NCBI RefSeq assembly: GCF_003970865.1
Contig: NZ_RXLZ01000013.1
Coordinates: forward strand, 19,417 to 83,416
DNA length: 64,000 nucleotides
Origin: Stenotrophomonas maltophilia
Lineage (GTDB): Bacteria; Pseudomonadota; Gammaproteobacteria; Xanthomonadales; Xanthomonadaceae
Reading direction: 5' to 3'
A model generated the notes under the pieces. The model saw nothing but the letters and a program-made list of their open reading frames with translations. It did no database searches and had not been told where the DNA came from. Shown here piece after piece: positions 1 through 8,737 of the stretch (the stretch's first letter is position 1; every line of letters begins with the position of its first letter). Made by a program: the position numbers and the translations under genes.

Positions 1-1
1 C

Positions 2-919
2 TTGAAGACTGGTGAGCGTGTCTCGTACGCTCGCGTACTCGATGAACTGCATCAATGGCTTAAAGATGCCAACGTATCTCTCCTCAGATACCAAAGAGCA
101 TGCAGTGGGCACACATCGATATGCTGGGACGGTGATCAAGCTGATAGCCATGCTGGCACGTATTGGTACGCACTCATTCAATACCCGAAGTCCATAGTGC
201 GGAACGCGCTGGCACCGACGCCGGCCTCCTTCCGGTCGTTTCAGGCAACCCCTCTAGTGCAACCACTTCCGTCTGACGATGGCAGAGCGGCGATCAAGCC
301 CTACCAAGACCTGCTCAGATGCGTCGCACGTCAGATAAGACGCACTTATCTTAAGGGGCACTCTCGCTGCCGCGTTCATGCTATGAGGTCCGTGGGCGGG
401 GGGCGCGCCCGGTTCAACTCCTGGTCTCCCGCTACGCTTAAACCGCATTTATGCTGCGCTGGACAGGCGTACGCACTATGGCTGCTCCAGCGGCGCGAAG
501 AGCTCTTAGTTGTCTCCCGAGCATTGGTAATGAAGGTGCATTCAGGCTCTGAGGTTCCTATATGGCTGCCCGACCTCCACGCAGCCGCAGCCAGTTTCAT
601 CAGCTCATTTGAGGCATGGGTGGCAAATCTTGCACGGATACAATCGCGGGTTGATCGCACCAACAGACAGCCCATGCTGTGCGACCCTTTCAGTTACTCC
701 TCGCACTGGGCACTGCATCAGCCTGGTGCGACCTGGAGCTGCCCCACGCACCTGCGTCTGGGCGGCTGGGAAGATCTTGGCCTCTGCGATAAGGGGCTCG
801 TTCAAAAGGAAGATCACGAATTGGTCATAGCCATGGGGCAAGACCGGCGTAGGAGTCTTGCCAGGCTCGCTAAGCGACGGCGACGCCGCGGTCCCGCTAT
901 CCCTGACATCCCGCTTTGA
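2..919 (+). CDS. Hypothetical ORF, doubtful, possibly cut at the window edge
   Basis: An open frame of 305 codons starts at a TTG at base 2 and may continue to the left of the window. I recognise no family. It is rich in Trp, Cys and His and ends in a very basic stretch (KRRRRRGP near the C terminus). No ribosome binding site is visible because the start lies at the edge. Third-position GC is lower than in the surrounding genes, so this is either an acquired gene or a chance frame. Smaller frames on both strands overlap it and are no more convincing. Confidence 0.25.
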   Translation: MKTGERVSYARVLDELHQWLKDANVSLLRYQRACSGHTSICWDGDQADSHAGTYWYALIQYPKSIVRNALAPTPASFRSFQATPLVQPLPSDDGRAAIKPYQDLLRCVARQIRRTYLKGHSRCRVHAMRSVGGGRARFNSWSPATLKPHLCCAGQAYALWLLQRREELLVVSRALVMKVHSGSEVPIWLPDLHAAAASFISSFEAWVANLARIQSRVDRTNRQPMLCDPFSYSSHWALHQPGATWSCPTHLRLGGWEDLGLCDKGLVQKEDHELVIAMGQDRRRSLARLAKRRRRRGPAIPDIPL

Positions 920-1446
920 AAGCGCCGCGCAACCCATAGAACGAACAATGAACAGCTACCTTGACGGACGCTGCTTCTACACGGCATTACGACAGCGTAG
1001 AAGGACTATCAGGATGGCAGAAGCACCAACCTCGGACAGGGCAACTCCGTCGCAGGCCAGGGCATGCTCGGCAATCCGCGGCAGCACCGGATGCTCGGCC
1101 GACGTCGCGCACTGTCCAATCTGAATGGCCCGACGTCAGCGTCCCTGAACCCATCTGTTGTCTGTCTCATCGATAAGCGTGCGTTATCGGGGGTGGGCGG
1201 CCTGCGCATCTGACTAGGAGCGCAGGCTCAGCAGGAGAAAGAACGGGTATGGAATAGCCCCTTAGAACCCGCAGCAAACTTCAGTCTCCTAGCAAAGGCT
1301 GCAGGGCTCGTTCTCCTTTGGGGTGGTCGCTCACCCCAATTCACTTAGCCGATTGCCGACACTGAAAGACGGAGACCAACCAGGCGATCTGTTTCTTGAA
1401 CACTCCGATAGCCCAGCCGAGACTTGACATGCGGTGCCCCTCATAT
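920..1446. other. Intergenic stretch without a supported gene
   Basis: No convincing gene is visible in these 527 bases. The only structure noted is a short dyad, GGGGTG at 1320-1325 against CACCCC at 1332-1337. It has no T-run, so it is a weak terminator candidate at best. Any promoter for the TetR operon should lie at the right end of this stretch. Confidence 0.4.
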
Positions 1447-1470
1447 TTCAATACGGCCGTATGTATTGAA
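1447..1470. promoter_or_regulatory. Operator-like palindrome ahead of the TetR gene
   Basis: Perfect 8-bp arms, TTCAATAC (1447-1454) and GTATTGAA (1463-1470), are separated by 8 bp. A second perfect palindrome, ATACGGCCGTAT (1451-1462), is nested inside. The site ends 10 bp before the chosen TetR start. Its size and position fit autorepression by the TetR protein, which would also control the coupled SMR genes. The structure is seen directly; binding is inferred. Confidence 0.65.
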
Positions 1471-1480
1471 TTATGCTGAA

Positions 1481-2050
1481 ATGGGAAAGACAAGAACAAT
1501 CGATCGGGACCACGTCCTGGACATGGCAGAGCAGATAGTCGGCGAGCAAGGCGCGGCCGCGCTATCGATTGACGCCTTAGCGAAAGCAGCCGGCATCAGC
1601 AAGGGTGGTGTGCAGTCATGTTTCGGCAATCGTCATGGGCTGATCCAGGCCATGCTCGATCGCTGGGCTGTCCAATACGATCAGCGCCTTCAGGCTATGG
1701 CTGGCACTGCTGCTAACACGTTGACGGCCGAGGAGCTTATTCGCCATCACATCGCGATTACAGATGATGAGCACGAACTAAATACCCGGGCAGCGTGTCA
1801 GATCATCGCCCTCATGGATGAGCGTCAGTTCACTTCATGGCTGCGGAGTTGGCATGACAAGCGGCTACTGGCGTTGGATGTCCGCACCCCAGAGGGGAAG
1901 CGGATGCGCCTTGCATATCTGGCCACAGAGGGCGCGTTTGTTCTTCGCTATTTTGGACTCTCTTCGCTTAATGACAATGACTGGGCATCCATTTTCTCTG
2001 AAATTGCGGATCTTTCGGAGAATGGATCGATGATCCGGAGCGGTCGATAG
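1481..2050 (+). CDS. TetR/AcrR family transcriptional regulator
   Basis: This 189-residue protein has an N-terminal helix-turn-helix around residues 10-55; ALSIDALAKAAGISKGGVQS is the typical TetR recognition segment. A ligand-binding C-terminal half follows. The frame is open upstream to 1424, but the ATG at 1481 is chosen because it puts Met just before the conserved N terminus and leaves the palindrome at 1447-1470 outside the coding region. The stop codon overlaps the GTG of the next gene by one base, so it is cotranscribed with two SMR efflux subunits. It probably represses this operon and is released by a cationic compound exported by the pump. The ligand is unknown. Confidence 0.85.
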   Translation: MGKTRTIDRDHVLDMAEQIVGEQGAAALSIDALAKAAGISKGGVQSCFGNRHGLIQAMLDRWAVQYDQRLQAMAGTAANTLTAEELIRHHIAITDDEHELNTRAACQIIALMDERQFTSWLRSWHDKRLLALDVRTPEGKRMRLAYLATEGAFVLRYFGLSSLNDNDWASIFSEIADLSENGSMIRSGR

Positions 2051-2364
2051 TGACTAAATGGCTTTATCTAGTCATCGCAAGTGGCCTCGAAGTCGCGTGG
2101 GCAATTGGACTCAAATGCGCAAGCAGCCTGGCGGAGTGGGTTGTCACCCTGGTGTGTATCGTTGGTAGCTTCCTCTTCCTGGTAATGGCAACCAAGCGTC
2201 TGGGGGCCTCAACCTCCTACGTGTTCTTCGTGACGTTCGGCACCATCGGAACCTACATTCTGGATACCGTGTGGTTCGGAAAGCCCTTCAGCGCGGTAGC
2301 TGCGGTGGCTATCGCCGTTGTCCTGTTCTGCATTGTCCAGATCAAGCGCGAGGTCAAAGAATGA
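2050..2364 (+). CDS. SMR family efflux subunit 1 (YkkC/YkkD-type pair)
   Basis: This 104-residue protein has four predicted membrane segments, the usual size of the small multidrug resistance family. The conserved Glu of helix 1 is present (GLEVAWAIGLK), the residue through which SMR proteins exchange protons for cationic substrates. It starts at GTG 2050, overlapping the TetR stop, and its stop overlaps the ATG of the second SMR gene by 4 bases. Two adjacent, different SMR genes are the pattern of obligate heterodimers such as YkkCD. The inner membrane pump exports cationic drugs or guanidinium-like compounds. The substrate cannot be told from the sequence. Confidence 0.87.
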   Translation: MTKWLYLVIASGLEVAWAIGLKCASSLAEWVVTLVCIVGSFLFLVMATKRLGASTSYVFFVTFGTIGTYILDTVWFGKPFSAVAAVAIAVVLFCIVQIKREVKE

Positions 2365-2678
2365 TTGGCTGGATCTATCTTCTGCTCGCAGGCTTGCTGG
2401 AAGTCGGGGTCGTTGTCGGCATACGGGAAGTGTCGGCAGGTCGATACCTCAGGGGAATCCCGCTGCATGCACTGGGCATGTCCAGCTCGCTCTATCTGCT
2501 GTACCTGGCAATGAATACAATCGACATATCCATCGCCTACGCTGCGTACACAGGCATCGGCGTCCTGGGTACAGTCGTCGTAGGGATGGCCTTCTGGGAC
2601 GAGAAAGCCTCATTGAGAAAGATTGGCTACCTCGCCCTGATGGTGAGCGCGTTGACTGTCATGAAGCTCGCAGGCTGA
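2361..2678 (+). CDS. SMR family efflux subunit 2
   Basis: This 105-residue, four-helix SMR protein carries the active-site Glu in LLEVGVVVGIR. Later helices keep the family's Gly/Tyr-rich pattern (AYAAYTGIGVLGTVVVG) and the WDEKAS loop typical of heterodimeric partners. Its ATG overlaps the stop of the preceding SMR gene (ATGA), which implies translational coupling and equal amounts of both subunits. With the TetR gene it forms a three-gene drug-inducible operon. The gene ends opposite the convergent histidine kinase gene. Confidence 0.87.
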   Translation: MIGWIYLLLAGLLEVGVVVGIREVSAGRYLRGIPLHALGMSSSLYLLYLAMNTIDISIAYAAYTGIGVLGTVVVGMAFWDEKASLRKIGYLALMVSALTVMKLAG

Positions 2679-2703
2679 AACCTATAAGGCACTGATCGAA
2701 ATT

Positions 2704-2725
2704 CGACCTTCTTTCAGGAAGGTCG
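2704..2725. terminator. Hairpin between convergent genes
   Basis: An 8-bp perfect stem (CGACCTTC at 2704-2711, GAAGGTCG at 2718-2725) encloses the loop TTTCAG. It lies between the end of the SMR operon and the end of the convergent histidine kinase gene. There is no clear T-run, so intrinsic termination is only plausible. Confidence 0.4.
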
Positions 2726-2799
2726 GATGCCGTTGAGCTCAGTCGAAGGAATTCAGAATCGTCCACAACCCACGCGGCGGTAGGGAAGCTCGCCCGTGG

Positions 2800-4128
2800 C
2801 TATGGCAATGGAACAATGAGCTCCGCGACCAATCCGCCATTCTCTCTTGGCCTCATATCCAGTCGCCCCCCGAAGCGCTCAACGATGATGCGGACAATTG
2901 AGATGCCCAGGCCCGCGCCATCACCGCGTTGTCGCCCCTGGTCTCCACGCCAGAATCGTTGTCCGATTTGCTTGGTTTGCTCTGAAGTCAGGCCAGGGCC
3001 ACGGTCGGCAACGCACACGGAGCAATATCGCCCAGAACTGTTGAAGCTCACTCGGATTTCGACCGCGCTGCCTGGTAGCGAGTAGCGCAGAGCATTGTCC
3101 ACCAGGTTTCGAACCGCGATTTCAAGCATCGATCTAGGAACGGTGCTGCCTGCATCCCCCCCTTCCATGATCAACGTGATGCGATCTCGGGAGATGTCGC
3201 TGTTCTGCAGGGCGACACTGTTGACGACCTCAACAATCGAGAGGCACTCGTCCCCTTCGATGATCGAGGCCTCTGCGCGCGCAAGCATCATCATTTGATG
3301 CAGCGTCCGTTCCAGGCGCTTCACTCCTTCCTGTGCACTGGCAAGCGAGAGCATCACGTCCTCACCCTCGCTGAGTCGAGCCACCTGCAGATGCGTATCT
3401 ATCACAGTGAGTGGTGTCCGCAGCTCGTGCGCGGCGGCATCGGTAAATGCCCGCTGGCTGGACAGTGCCTGTGCCAAGCGCTTCAGCAGGCCATTCATTG
3501 CGTCCAGCACCGGACGCAGCTCCGAGGGGGAATCTCTCACGGCAATTGGAGACGTATCGTCCGCATGCTTGTCACGCAATTGCTGGGACAGTACTTTCAG
3601 CGGGACCAGCCCCCGTCCAATGCCTATCCATAGCGCGGCCAGTCCGCCGAGAAAGGCAATCAGAAACGGCACTCCAGCAGCCCCCAGCAACTCGTTGGTC
3701 AGCGCGTCCCGTCGATCAACGCGATCGGCTGTCATGATCTGATAGCCATTGGCGTGAAGAACGTAGATTCTCCACTTCTGCTCAAGCACCTCTCGGGTGC
3801 TAAAGCCAAGGGGCAATGATTCGAGATCCGAATGGGGGCCTGTCGTGGTTCGAGTCAGCAGCTGTCCGCGCATGGACCTGATTTCGCATGCGATGCCTTC
3901 CTCGCCACTGAAGCGCACCACATCGGCGAAGCTTGAGTTTCCTGGACTCGGCGCCAGTGCCGCTCGCTCAAGAAGTCCCGACACCATGCGCGCCGACATG
4001 GCGAGGCGGCCGTCAAGGGTCCGGTCGAGCTTGGAGTGGATGTCGCGCATCATCCAGCCGGCGGCAGATACCCAAAGAAGGATCAGCGAAACCCCAGTAA
4101 TCATGACTGCCCGAAGCCGCAGACTCAT
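2800..4128 (-). CDS. Sensor histidine kinase (QseC/PmrB-like)
   Basis: This 442-residue membrane kinase has two N-terminal membrane helices flanking a periplasmic sensor of about 130 residues. A HAMP-like linker follows, then a dimerisation domain with the phospho-accepting His in AAAHELRTPLTVI, and a HATPase domain with an N box (VRNLVDNALRY), DRGPG and GAGLGISI. It starts at 4128, where ATGA overlaps the stop of the response regulator gene; an in-frame ATG at 4143 would overlap more. It phosphorylates the adjacent regulator in response to an envelope signal. The divergent disulfide-exchange operon suggests an oxidative or metal stress signal, but that is inference. Confidence 0.88.
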   Translation of the reverse strand: MSLRLRAVMITGVSLILLWVSAAGWMMRDIHSKLDRTLDGRLAMSARMVSGLLERAALAPSPGNSSFADVVRFSGEEGIACEIRSMRGQLLTRTTTGPHSDLESLPLGFSTREVLEQKWRIYVLHANGYQIMTADRVDRRDALTNELLGAAGVPFLIAFLGGLAALWIGIGRGLVPLKVLSQQLRDKHADDTSPIAVRDSPSELRPVLDAMNGLLKRLAQALSSQRAFTDAAAHELRTPLTVIDTHLQVARLSEGEDVMLSLASAQEGVKRLERTLHQMMMLARAEASIIEGDECLSIVEVVNSVALQNSDISRDRITLIMEGGDAGSTVPRSMLEIAVRNLVDNALRYSLPGSAVEIRVSFNSSGRYCSVCVADRGPGLTSEQTKQIGQRFWRGDQGRQRGDGAGLGISIVRIIVERFGGRLDMRPRENGGLVAELIVPLP

Positions 4129-4793
4129 GATGTGGGCCTCCATCCCAGTCGGTAGCCCAACCCTCTTGCCGTCTCGATCGCGTCGGTACCAAGCTTGCGC
4201 CGGATGTTGTGGATATGCACATTGAGTGCATTGCTGCTGACATCTTCATTGAGCCCGTAGAAGCGCTCATTCAGAAGATCGGGGGGGACCCAGCGCCCCT
4301 CAAGACTGGCCAGGTGCGTCAAAAGATCAATTTCCCGCCGAGACAAGGCGACAGGTTCGCCGCGCAGCCAAGCCAATCCGCTCTCCGGCTCCAGACGCAA
4401 GGGGCCCGCCACGATCACCTGAGCTGCTCGGCCCTGCGCGCGCCTGACCAGCGCGTACAGCCTGGCCGCAAGTTCACGCAGATCGAATGGTTTGACCAAA
4501 TAGTCGTCCGCGCCTCCATGCAGGCCCTTAAGCCTATGCTCGATTGCGTCACGTGCGGTGAGGATCAGTACCGGGAGATTTGACTCAAAAGACCGCATGC
4601 TGCTGAGCAGGTCCATGCCATCTCGATCGGGAAGACCGAGGTCGAGTATCAAGGCATCAAAAATTTCTTCCTGTTGAATGACTTCAGCGTCTTTTGCCGT
4701 CCCAACGTGATGCACAGCAATGCTATGCACACGCAAGCCAGCCACAATGCCTTTGCCAATCAGCTCGTCATCCTCAACCAGTAGCACTCGCAT
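4125..4793 (-). CDS. OmpR/PhoB-type response regulator (QseB/PmrA-like)
   Basis: This 222-residue regulator has a receiver domain with the acidic pair (VEDDELIGKG), the phospho-acceptor Asp (LILDLGLPD) and the conserved Lys (YLVKPF). A winged-helix DNA-binding domain follows, ending RRKLGTDAIETARGLGYRLG. The ATG at 4793 (MRVLLVEDD) is chosen over upstream in-frame codons because it gives the canonical receiver start. It is translationally coupled to the kinase gene. It diverges from dsbD, and direct repeats resembling a PmrA/QseB box lie in the shared intergenic region, so it may control both itself and the Dsb operon. Confidence 0.9.
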   Translation of the reverse strand: MRVLLVEDDELIGKGIVAGLRVHSIAVHHVGTAKDAEVIQQEEIFDALILDLGLPDRDGMDLLSSMRSFESNLPVLILTARDAIEHRLKGLHGGADDYLVKPFDLRELAARLYALVRRAQGRAAQVIVAGPLRLEPESGLAWLRGEPVALSRREIDLLTHLASLEGRWVPPDLLNERFYGLNEDVSSNALNVHIHNIRRKLGTDAIETARGLGYRLGWRPTS

Positions 4794-4868
4794 GCCCCGC
4801 CTCGCCTTGCTTCGATCGAGTAGTGATGTTAGGCGAGAAGCCAGCATTGTGTCAGCTGCCCGGCAGTC

Positions 4869-4895
4869 CTTTACGCTGCTTTATTCTCACTTAAT
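4869..4895. promoter_or_regulatory. PmrA/QseB-like direct repeats between regulator and dsbD
   Basis: Three similar hexamers in direct order, CTTTAC (4869-4874), CTTTAT (4879-4884) and CTTAAT (4890-4895), are spaced 10 and 11 bp apart, one helical turn each. OmpR-family regulators of the PmrA/QseB type bind CTTAA(G/T)-N5-CTTAA(G/T). The repeats end about 40 bp before the likely dsbD start and about 75 bp from the regulator start. The repeats are seen directly; the binding protein is inferred from the neighbour. Confidence 0.5.
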
Positions 4896-4934
4896 CGAGT
4901 GGATGCATGCTCCACATACCCCAAATTGGAGTGC

Positions 4935-6872
4935 GTGGGTTTGGCTTTCTATCGTCGTTTAGCTGCGGCCGTTCTACTGTTCTGCTTCGCGATTGGCAGC
5001 ACGTGGGCGAACGGCCTCTTTTCATCATGGGGTAGTAACGAGCAGACTTTCCTGGACGCTGCAGAAGTCTTCCGACTGCAGCCTGTGCAACAGGACGGCC
5101 GCTTGTACTCGGTGCAAGGGCATGTCGCAGATGACTACTATGTGTATCGCCACTCGATCAAGTTGGTTGACGTAAGAGGTCAAGAGATAGGCTTGAACCT
5201 TCCTGCCGGGCAGCCGAAACATGATGAATTCTTCGGCGACACAGAAATCTATACGGGTGACGCCTTTCGCTTGAAGTGGCCGGCGTTGGAGTCCGGCGTA
5301 TTGACGTTGCACTGGCAAGGCTGTGCAGAAGCCGGTGTCTGCTACCCACCGCAAACCATGCAAGTAACGCTTCCGGAGCTCAAGGAAGTACCTTCGGCGC
5401 CCGCAAGCAAAGCACACACAGCGCCCGCGTCAGAGATTTCCAGCCGACGAGCCACATTGTCCGCCAGCAATGGCCCGGCTGCCACGTTGCCGCCAGCAGG
5501 TGCAGCTGGGAGAGAAAAAGAGAGGTCATCTTCGGGGGCAATCGGCGCCAGTGCCGCTACGGAAATGGCTGAAGATCAGTCTGCTGCTCAGAAGCTCGCG
5601 ACACTCGGGCCAGTGGCCGGAATAGCGCTGTTCTTTGGCTTCGGATTGCTACTGGCGTTCACGCCCTGCACGCTGCCGATGATTCCTATCGTATCCACCA
5701 TGGTCGTTGGGAGCCAGGCGAACACACGGCGTGCGCTGTTGCTCTCTCTCTCATATGTCCTGGCGATGGCCGGAACCTATGCGGCAGTGGGGGTTGCGGC
5801 GGGACTGGCTGGCGCCAACATCCAGGCGACACTGCAATCCCCTTGGCTCCTTGGGGCTTTCGCTCTGTTGTTTCTTGTCTTGGCAAGCTCGCTGTTCGGC
5901 CTGTTCGAGCTGCGCCTACCTTCTGCACTGGCCAATCGTCTCAATGCAGCAGGGCAGGGACGGTCCGGCGGGAGTATCACGAGCGCTGTTGCACTGGGCT
6001 TCCTCTCGGCGCTACTTGTTGGCCCCTGCATGACCGCGCCTCTGGCTGGCGCGCTGCTATACATAGGCCAGACCGGCAGCGCGTTCTATGGCGGGCTTGT
6101 GCTGTTCGCCCTTGGCATCGGCATGGGGCTGCCACTCCTGGCCATTGCGGTGTTCGGCGCCAGAGTCCTGCCCAAGCCTGGAGCATGGATGGACAGGGTG
6201 CGCGTTGCGTTCGGCTACGTGATGGTCGGCATGGCGATCATGATGCTGACCCGATTCCTGCCTGATGCCGCAAGCTTGGTCCTCTGGGGCGCATGGGCAC
6301 TTTCGGTTGCTATCGGTCTGCTCGCCTGGGGGCGTGCAGTACCGGAAAGGCCGCGATTGGCATGGACGCTTCGCACCGGTGCGGCCCTTGGGGGGCTCTG
6401 GTCTGTCCTCATGCTCTTGGGAGGTGCATCCGGTGGCGAGTCGGCATGGCAGCCGTTGGCGCATTTGCGTACACACGCTTCAGTCGCTGCAGCAACGACC
6501 CAGAAAATTGACTACGTTCAGGCTAAAACGGTGGACGATGTAGATGCACGCTTAACGGATGCGGTCGAACGTGGTCAGTGGACCCTGATCGATTTCTACG
6601 CCGACTGGTGCATCAGTTGCCATGTGATCGAGCGCAAGGTGTTTGGGAATCCGGATGTGGCTGCGCGGTTGGCACGCATGCAGATCATTCGTCCAGATGT
6701 GACTCGCAACGATGCCGAAGATCAGTCACTACTCAAGCATTGGCAGGTCCAAGGGCCGCCCACGCTGATCCTGATCGATCCTGATGGCAAGGAGCGCAGG
6801 GCGCAGCGCGTGGTAGGCGAGATAGATGCGGGCAGCTTCCTGGACCGGCTTGATGCGGCGGGGGCACCATGA
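4935..6872 (+). CDS. dsbD: Thiol:disulfide interchange protein DsbD
   Basis: DsbD carries electrons from cytoplasmic thioredoxin across the inner membrane to periplasmic thiol proteins. All three functional parts are visible: a signal peptide and DsbD-alpha domain with its Cys pair (GCAEAGVCYPP); a membrane domain of about eight helices with one Cys in FTPCTLPMIP and one in LVGPCMTAPL; and a C-terminal thioredoxin domain with DWCISCHV. The frame is open from 4899, but that GTG abuts the regulator box. GTG 4935, placed before the basic signal-peptide start (FYRRLAAAV), is preferred; the exact start is uncertain. The stop overlaps the next gene (ATGA). It likely reduces the two downstream thioredoxin-fold proteins. 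Confidence 0.9.
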   Translation: MGLAFYRRLAAAVLLFCFAIGSTWANGLFSSWGSNEQTFLDAAEVFRLQPVQQDGRLYSVQGHVADDYYVYRHSIKLVDVRGQEIGLNLPAGQPKHDEFFGDTEIYTGDAFRLKWPALESGVLTLHWQGCAEAGVCYPPQTMQVTLPELKEVPSAPASKAHTAPASEISSRRATLSASNGPAATLPPAGAAGREKERSSSGAIGASAATEMAEDQSAAQKLATLGPVAGIALFFGFGLLLAFTPCTLPMIPIVSTMVVGSQANTRRALLLSLSYVLAMAGTYAAVGVAAGLAGANIQATLQSPWLLGAFALLFLVLASSLFGLFELRLPSALANRLNAAGQGRSGGSITSAVALGFLSALLVGPCMTAPLAGALLYIGQTGSAFYGGLVLFALGIGMGLPLLAIAVFGARVLPKPGAWMDRVRVAFGYVMVGMAIMMLTRFLPDAASLVLWGAWALSVAIGLLAWGRAVPERPRLAWTLRTGAALGGLWSVLMLLGGASGGESAWQPLAHLRTHASVAAATTQKIDYVQAKTVDDVDARLTDAVERGQWTLIDFYADWCISCHVIERKVFGNPDVAARLARMQIIRPDVTRNDAEDQSLLKHWQVQGPPTLILIDPDGKERRAQRVVGEIDAGSFLDRLDAAGAP

Positions 6873-7687
6873 TCAGCATCGGTCCGTTCTCCGTTGACAT
6901 AGTGATCGTCGCCATCTCTGTGCTGGTTGCCTGGCTGGCGGCGCGCATACTGGCCTCCAGGTCGCCCGGCTCACCCCGCAAGATTGCGGGAAGCCTGCTG
7001 TTCGATGCCGTTCTCGTAGGACTGTTGGCTGCTCGGCTTGGATACATTGCGTTTTGGTGGAAGGAGTACGTCCAGTCTCCATGGTCGATGATCGCGATCG
7101 GCGATGGCGGCTACTCGCTGTGGGTAGGCGTACTGGCTGCCCTGCTTTTTGTCGTTTGGCGCACACGATCGGCACGCCCGCTGCGACTGCCAGTAGCGGC
7201 TGGCGTGATGGCCGGAGTCGTTGCCTGGTTCACCGCGGGCGGAGTGATCGCGCTGCTGCAGAGTTCTGCGCCTCCTCTGCCAGATATTCAGCTGACGACG
7301 CTTGATGAACGTCAAGTTGCCTTGAGCTCGTATGCGGGCCGACCTGTCGTAGTGAATCTATGGGCAACCTGGTGCCCTCCCTGTCGTCGGGAGATGCCGA
7401 TGTTGGAACGGGCGCAAGCGGACTTCCCGGAGGTCGCCTTCGTCATGGTCAATCAAGGCGAGCACGCGCCAGAAATTCGAGCCTTCCTTGAGCGAGAGGG
7501 CCTCTCGTTTGACCATGTCTTGCGTGACCCAACATCCACCGCGATGCACGTGATGGGGGCGAGAGCACTGCCTACGACGCTCTTCTTCGATAGCGATGGG
7601 CGCTTGGTGGATTCACACCTCGGTGAGCTGACGATGGCGAGCCTGAAGAACACGATAATGCGCCGCTTTGCGCAAGACTCGCAGTAG
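6869..7687 (+). CDS. Membrane-anchored TlpA-family thiol:disulfide reductase
   Basis: This 272-residue protein has about 130 N-terminal residues with roughly four hydrophobic helices, followed by a periplasmic thioredoxin fold. The active site is NLWATWCPPCRREMPML, and the cis-Pro region is ARALPTTLFFDSDGR. The N-terminal membrane part resembles the short Lgt-like anchors seen on some xanthomonad TlpA proteins; this comparison is from memory. It overlaps dsbD by 4 bases and precedes dsbG by 27, so the three form one operon. It probably takes electrons from DsbD and reduces periplasmic disulfides, for instance in cytochrome maturation or metal-stress defence. Confidence 0.82.
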   Translation: MISIGPFSVDIVIVAISVLVAWLAARILASRSPGSPRKIAGSLLFDAVLVGLLAARLGYIAFWWKEYVQSPWSMIAIGDGGYSLWVGVLAALLFVVWRTRSARPLRLPVAAGVMAGVVAWFTAGGVIALLQSSAPPLPDIQLTTLDERQVALSSYAGRPVVVNLWATWCPPCRREMPMLERAQADFPEVAFVMVNQGEHAPEIRAFLEREGLSFDHVLRDPTSTAMHVMGARALPTTLFFDSDGRLVDSHLGELTMASLKNTIMRRFAQDSQ

Positions 7688-7714
7688 CCAACAAAAGTAT
7701 GGAGCAATTGATTC

Positions 7715-8488
7715 ATGTCTCAGAACCAAAATGAGTATCGCCTTCCCTTGGCAATCTGTTTCTTGCTGGTTAGTGGTTGCAGTCAGGCACAGAATTCGGA
7801 GAACCCGCCTGCCGTGAGGGCATTGGAGCAGCAAGGTCTCACCATCATGAAAGAGTTCGATGCAGGAGGGGGGATGCGCGCCTTTGCTGCGGCCGCAGGC
7901 GACGAGCCGATTGCGGCATACCTCATGAATGACGGGAATGTGATCGTCGGCACGCGTCTGGATGCAAATGGCAATAGGATCGACAGTGCAAAACTACAGC
8001 AACTGGTGGCCAAACCGACAGCGGATCGCGTTTGGGCTGAATTGGAATCATCCACCTGGGTTCTAGACGGGAAGGCGAGTGCGCCGCGCGTCATTTACGC
8101 GTTTGCCGACGCCAACTGCCCCTACTGCCACCTCTTCTGGAAAGCTGCTCGCCCTTGGGTGGATGCCGGCAAGGTTCAACTGCGGCACGTGCTGGTTGGG
8201 GTCATCAGAGAGGACAGTCCGAACAAGGCCGCGGCGATTCTAGGTGCTCCCGATCGATCCGCAGCATTCCGGGAGAACGAAAACAAGTTCGATCGCGGCG
8301 GGATCACGCCGGCCAAGAGCATTCCGGCCGATGTAAGGAAGGCCCTAGATGAGAACCAGATGCTGATGACTGCGCTGGGCTTCCGTGGAACCCCCGGCAT
8401 CGTCGTTCGCGATGAGGATGGCGCGCTCAAGAAGTACAACGGAATGCCACGCCCAGAAAAATTGCCTGAAGTACTTGGTTCGCGTTAG
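7715..8488 (+). CDS. dsbG: Thiol:disulfide interchange protein, DsbG type
   Basis: This 257-residue periplasmic protein has an N-terminal export signal with a lipobox (LVSGC), so it may be a lipoprotein. A DsbC/DsbG dimerisation part comes next, then a thioredoxin fold with the DsbG-type active site CPYC (ADANCPYCHLFWKAA) and the cis-Pro loop FRGTPGIVV. DsbG protects or isomerises periplasmic thiols and is kept reduced by DsbD, which is encoded at the head of the same operon. CPYC and the DsbD context favour DsbG over DsbA. Confidence 0.87.
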   Translation: MSQNQNEYRLPLAICFLLVSGCSQAQNSENPPAVRALEQQGLTIMKEFDAGGGMRAFAAAAGDEPIAAYLMNDGNVIVGTRLDANGNRIDSAKLQQLVAKPTADRVWAELESSTWVLDGKASAPRVIYAFADANCPYCHLFWKAARPWVDAGKVQLRHVLVGVIREDSPNKAAAILGAPDRSAAFRENENKFDRGGITPAKSIPADVRKALDENQMLMTALGFRGTPGIVVRDEDGALKKYNGMPRPEKLPEVLGSR

Positions 8489-8510
8489 TTCATTGGCAAG
8501 GACGCAACAG

Positions 8511-8538
8511 AAGTCCGCTTCTGGCCAGAGGCGGACAC
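8511..8538. terminator. Strong hairpin after the Dsb operon
   Basis: GTCCGCTTCT (8513-8522) pairs with AGAGGCGGAC (8527-8536) around the loop GGCC: a 10-bp stem with one G-T pair. It lies 25 bp after the dsbG stop. There is no T-run, so it may act in transcript stability as much as in termination. Confidence 0.4.
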
Positions 8539-8737
8539 TTCAGGGTTGCCTGCCGGATTCACTTTTGAGGGGCGAGGGAACGCTCGCTCCTCGTAGAGCT
8601 GTCACATCTACTGCGAATAGCTCCAGTCTTTGATCATCAATTGTGCGCAGCATTCCGCGCGCAGCATTCATTTCGATCTCATGTCTAGTGGCTGGGAGCA
8701 TTGGCTGCAGTGCCGCTGAGCAGCTGCCCGGTGCTGA

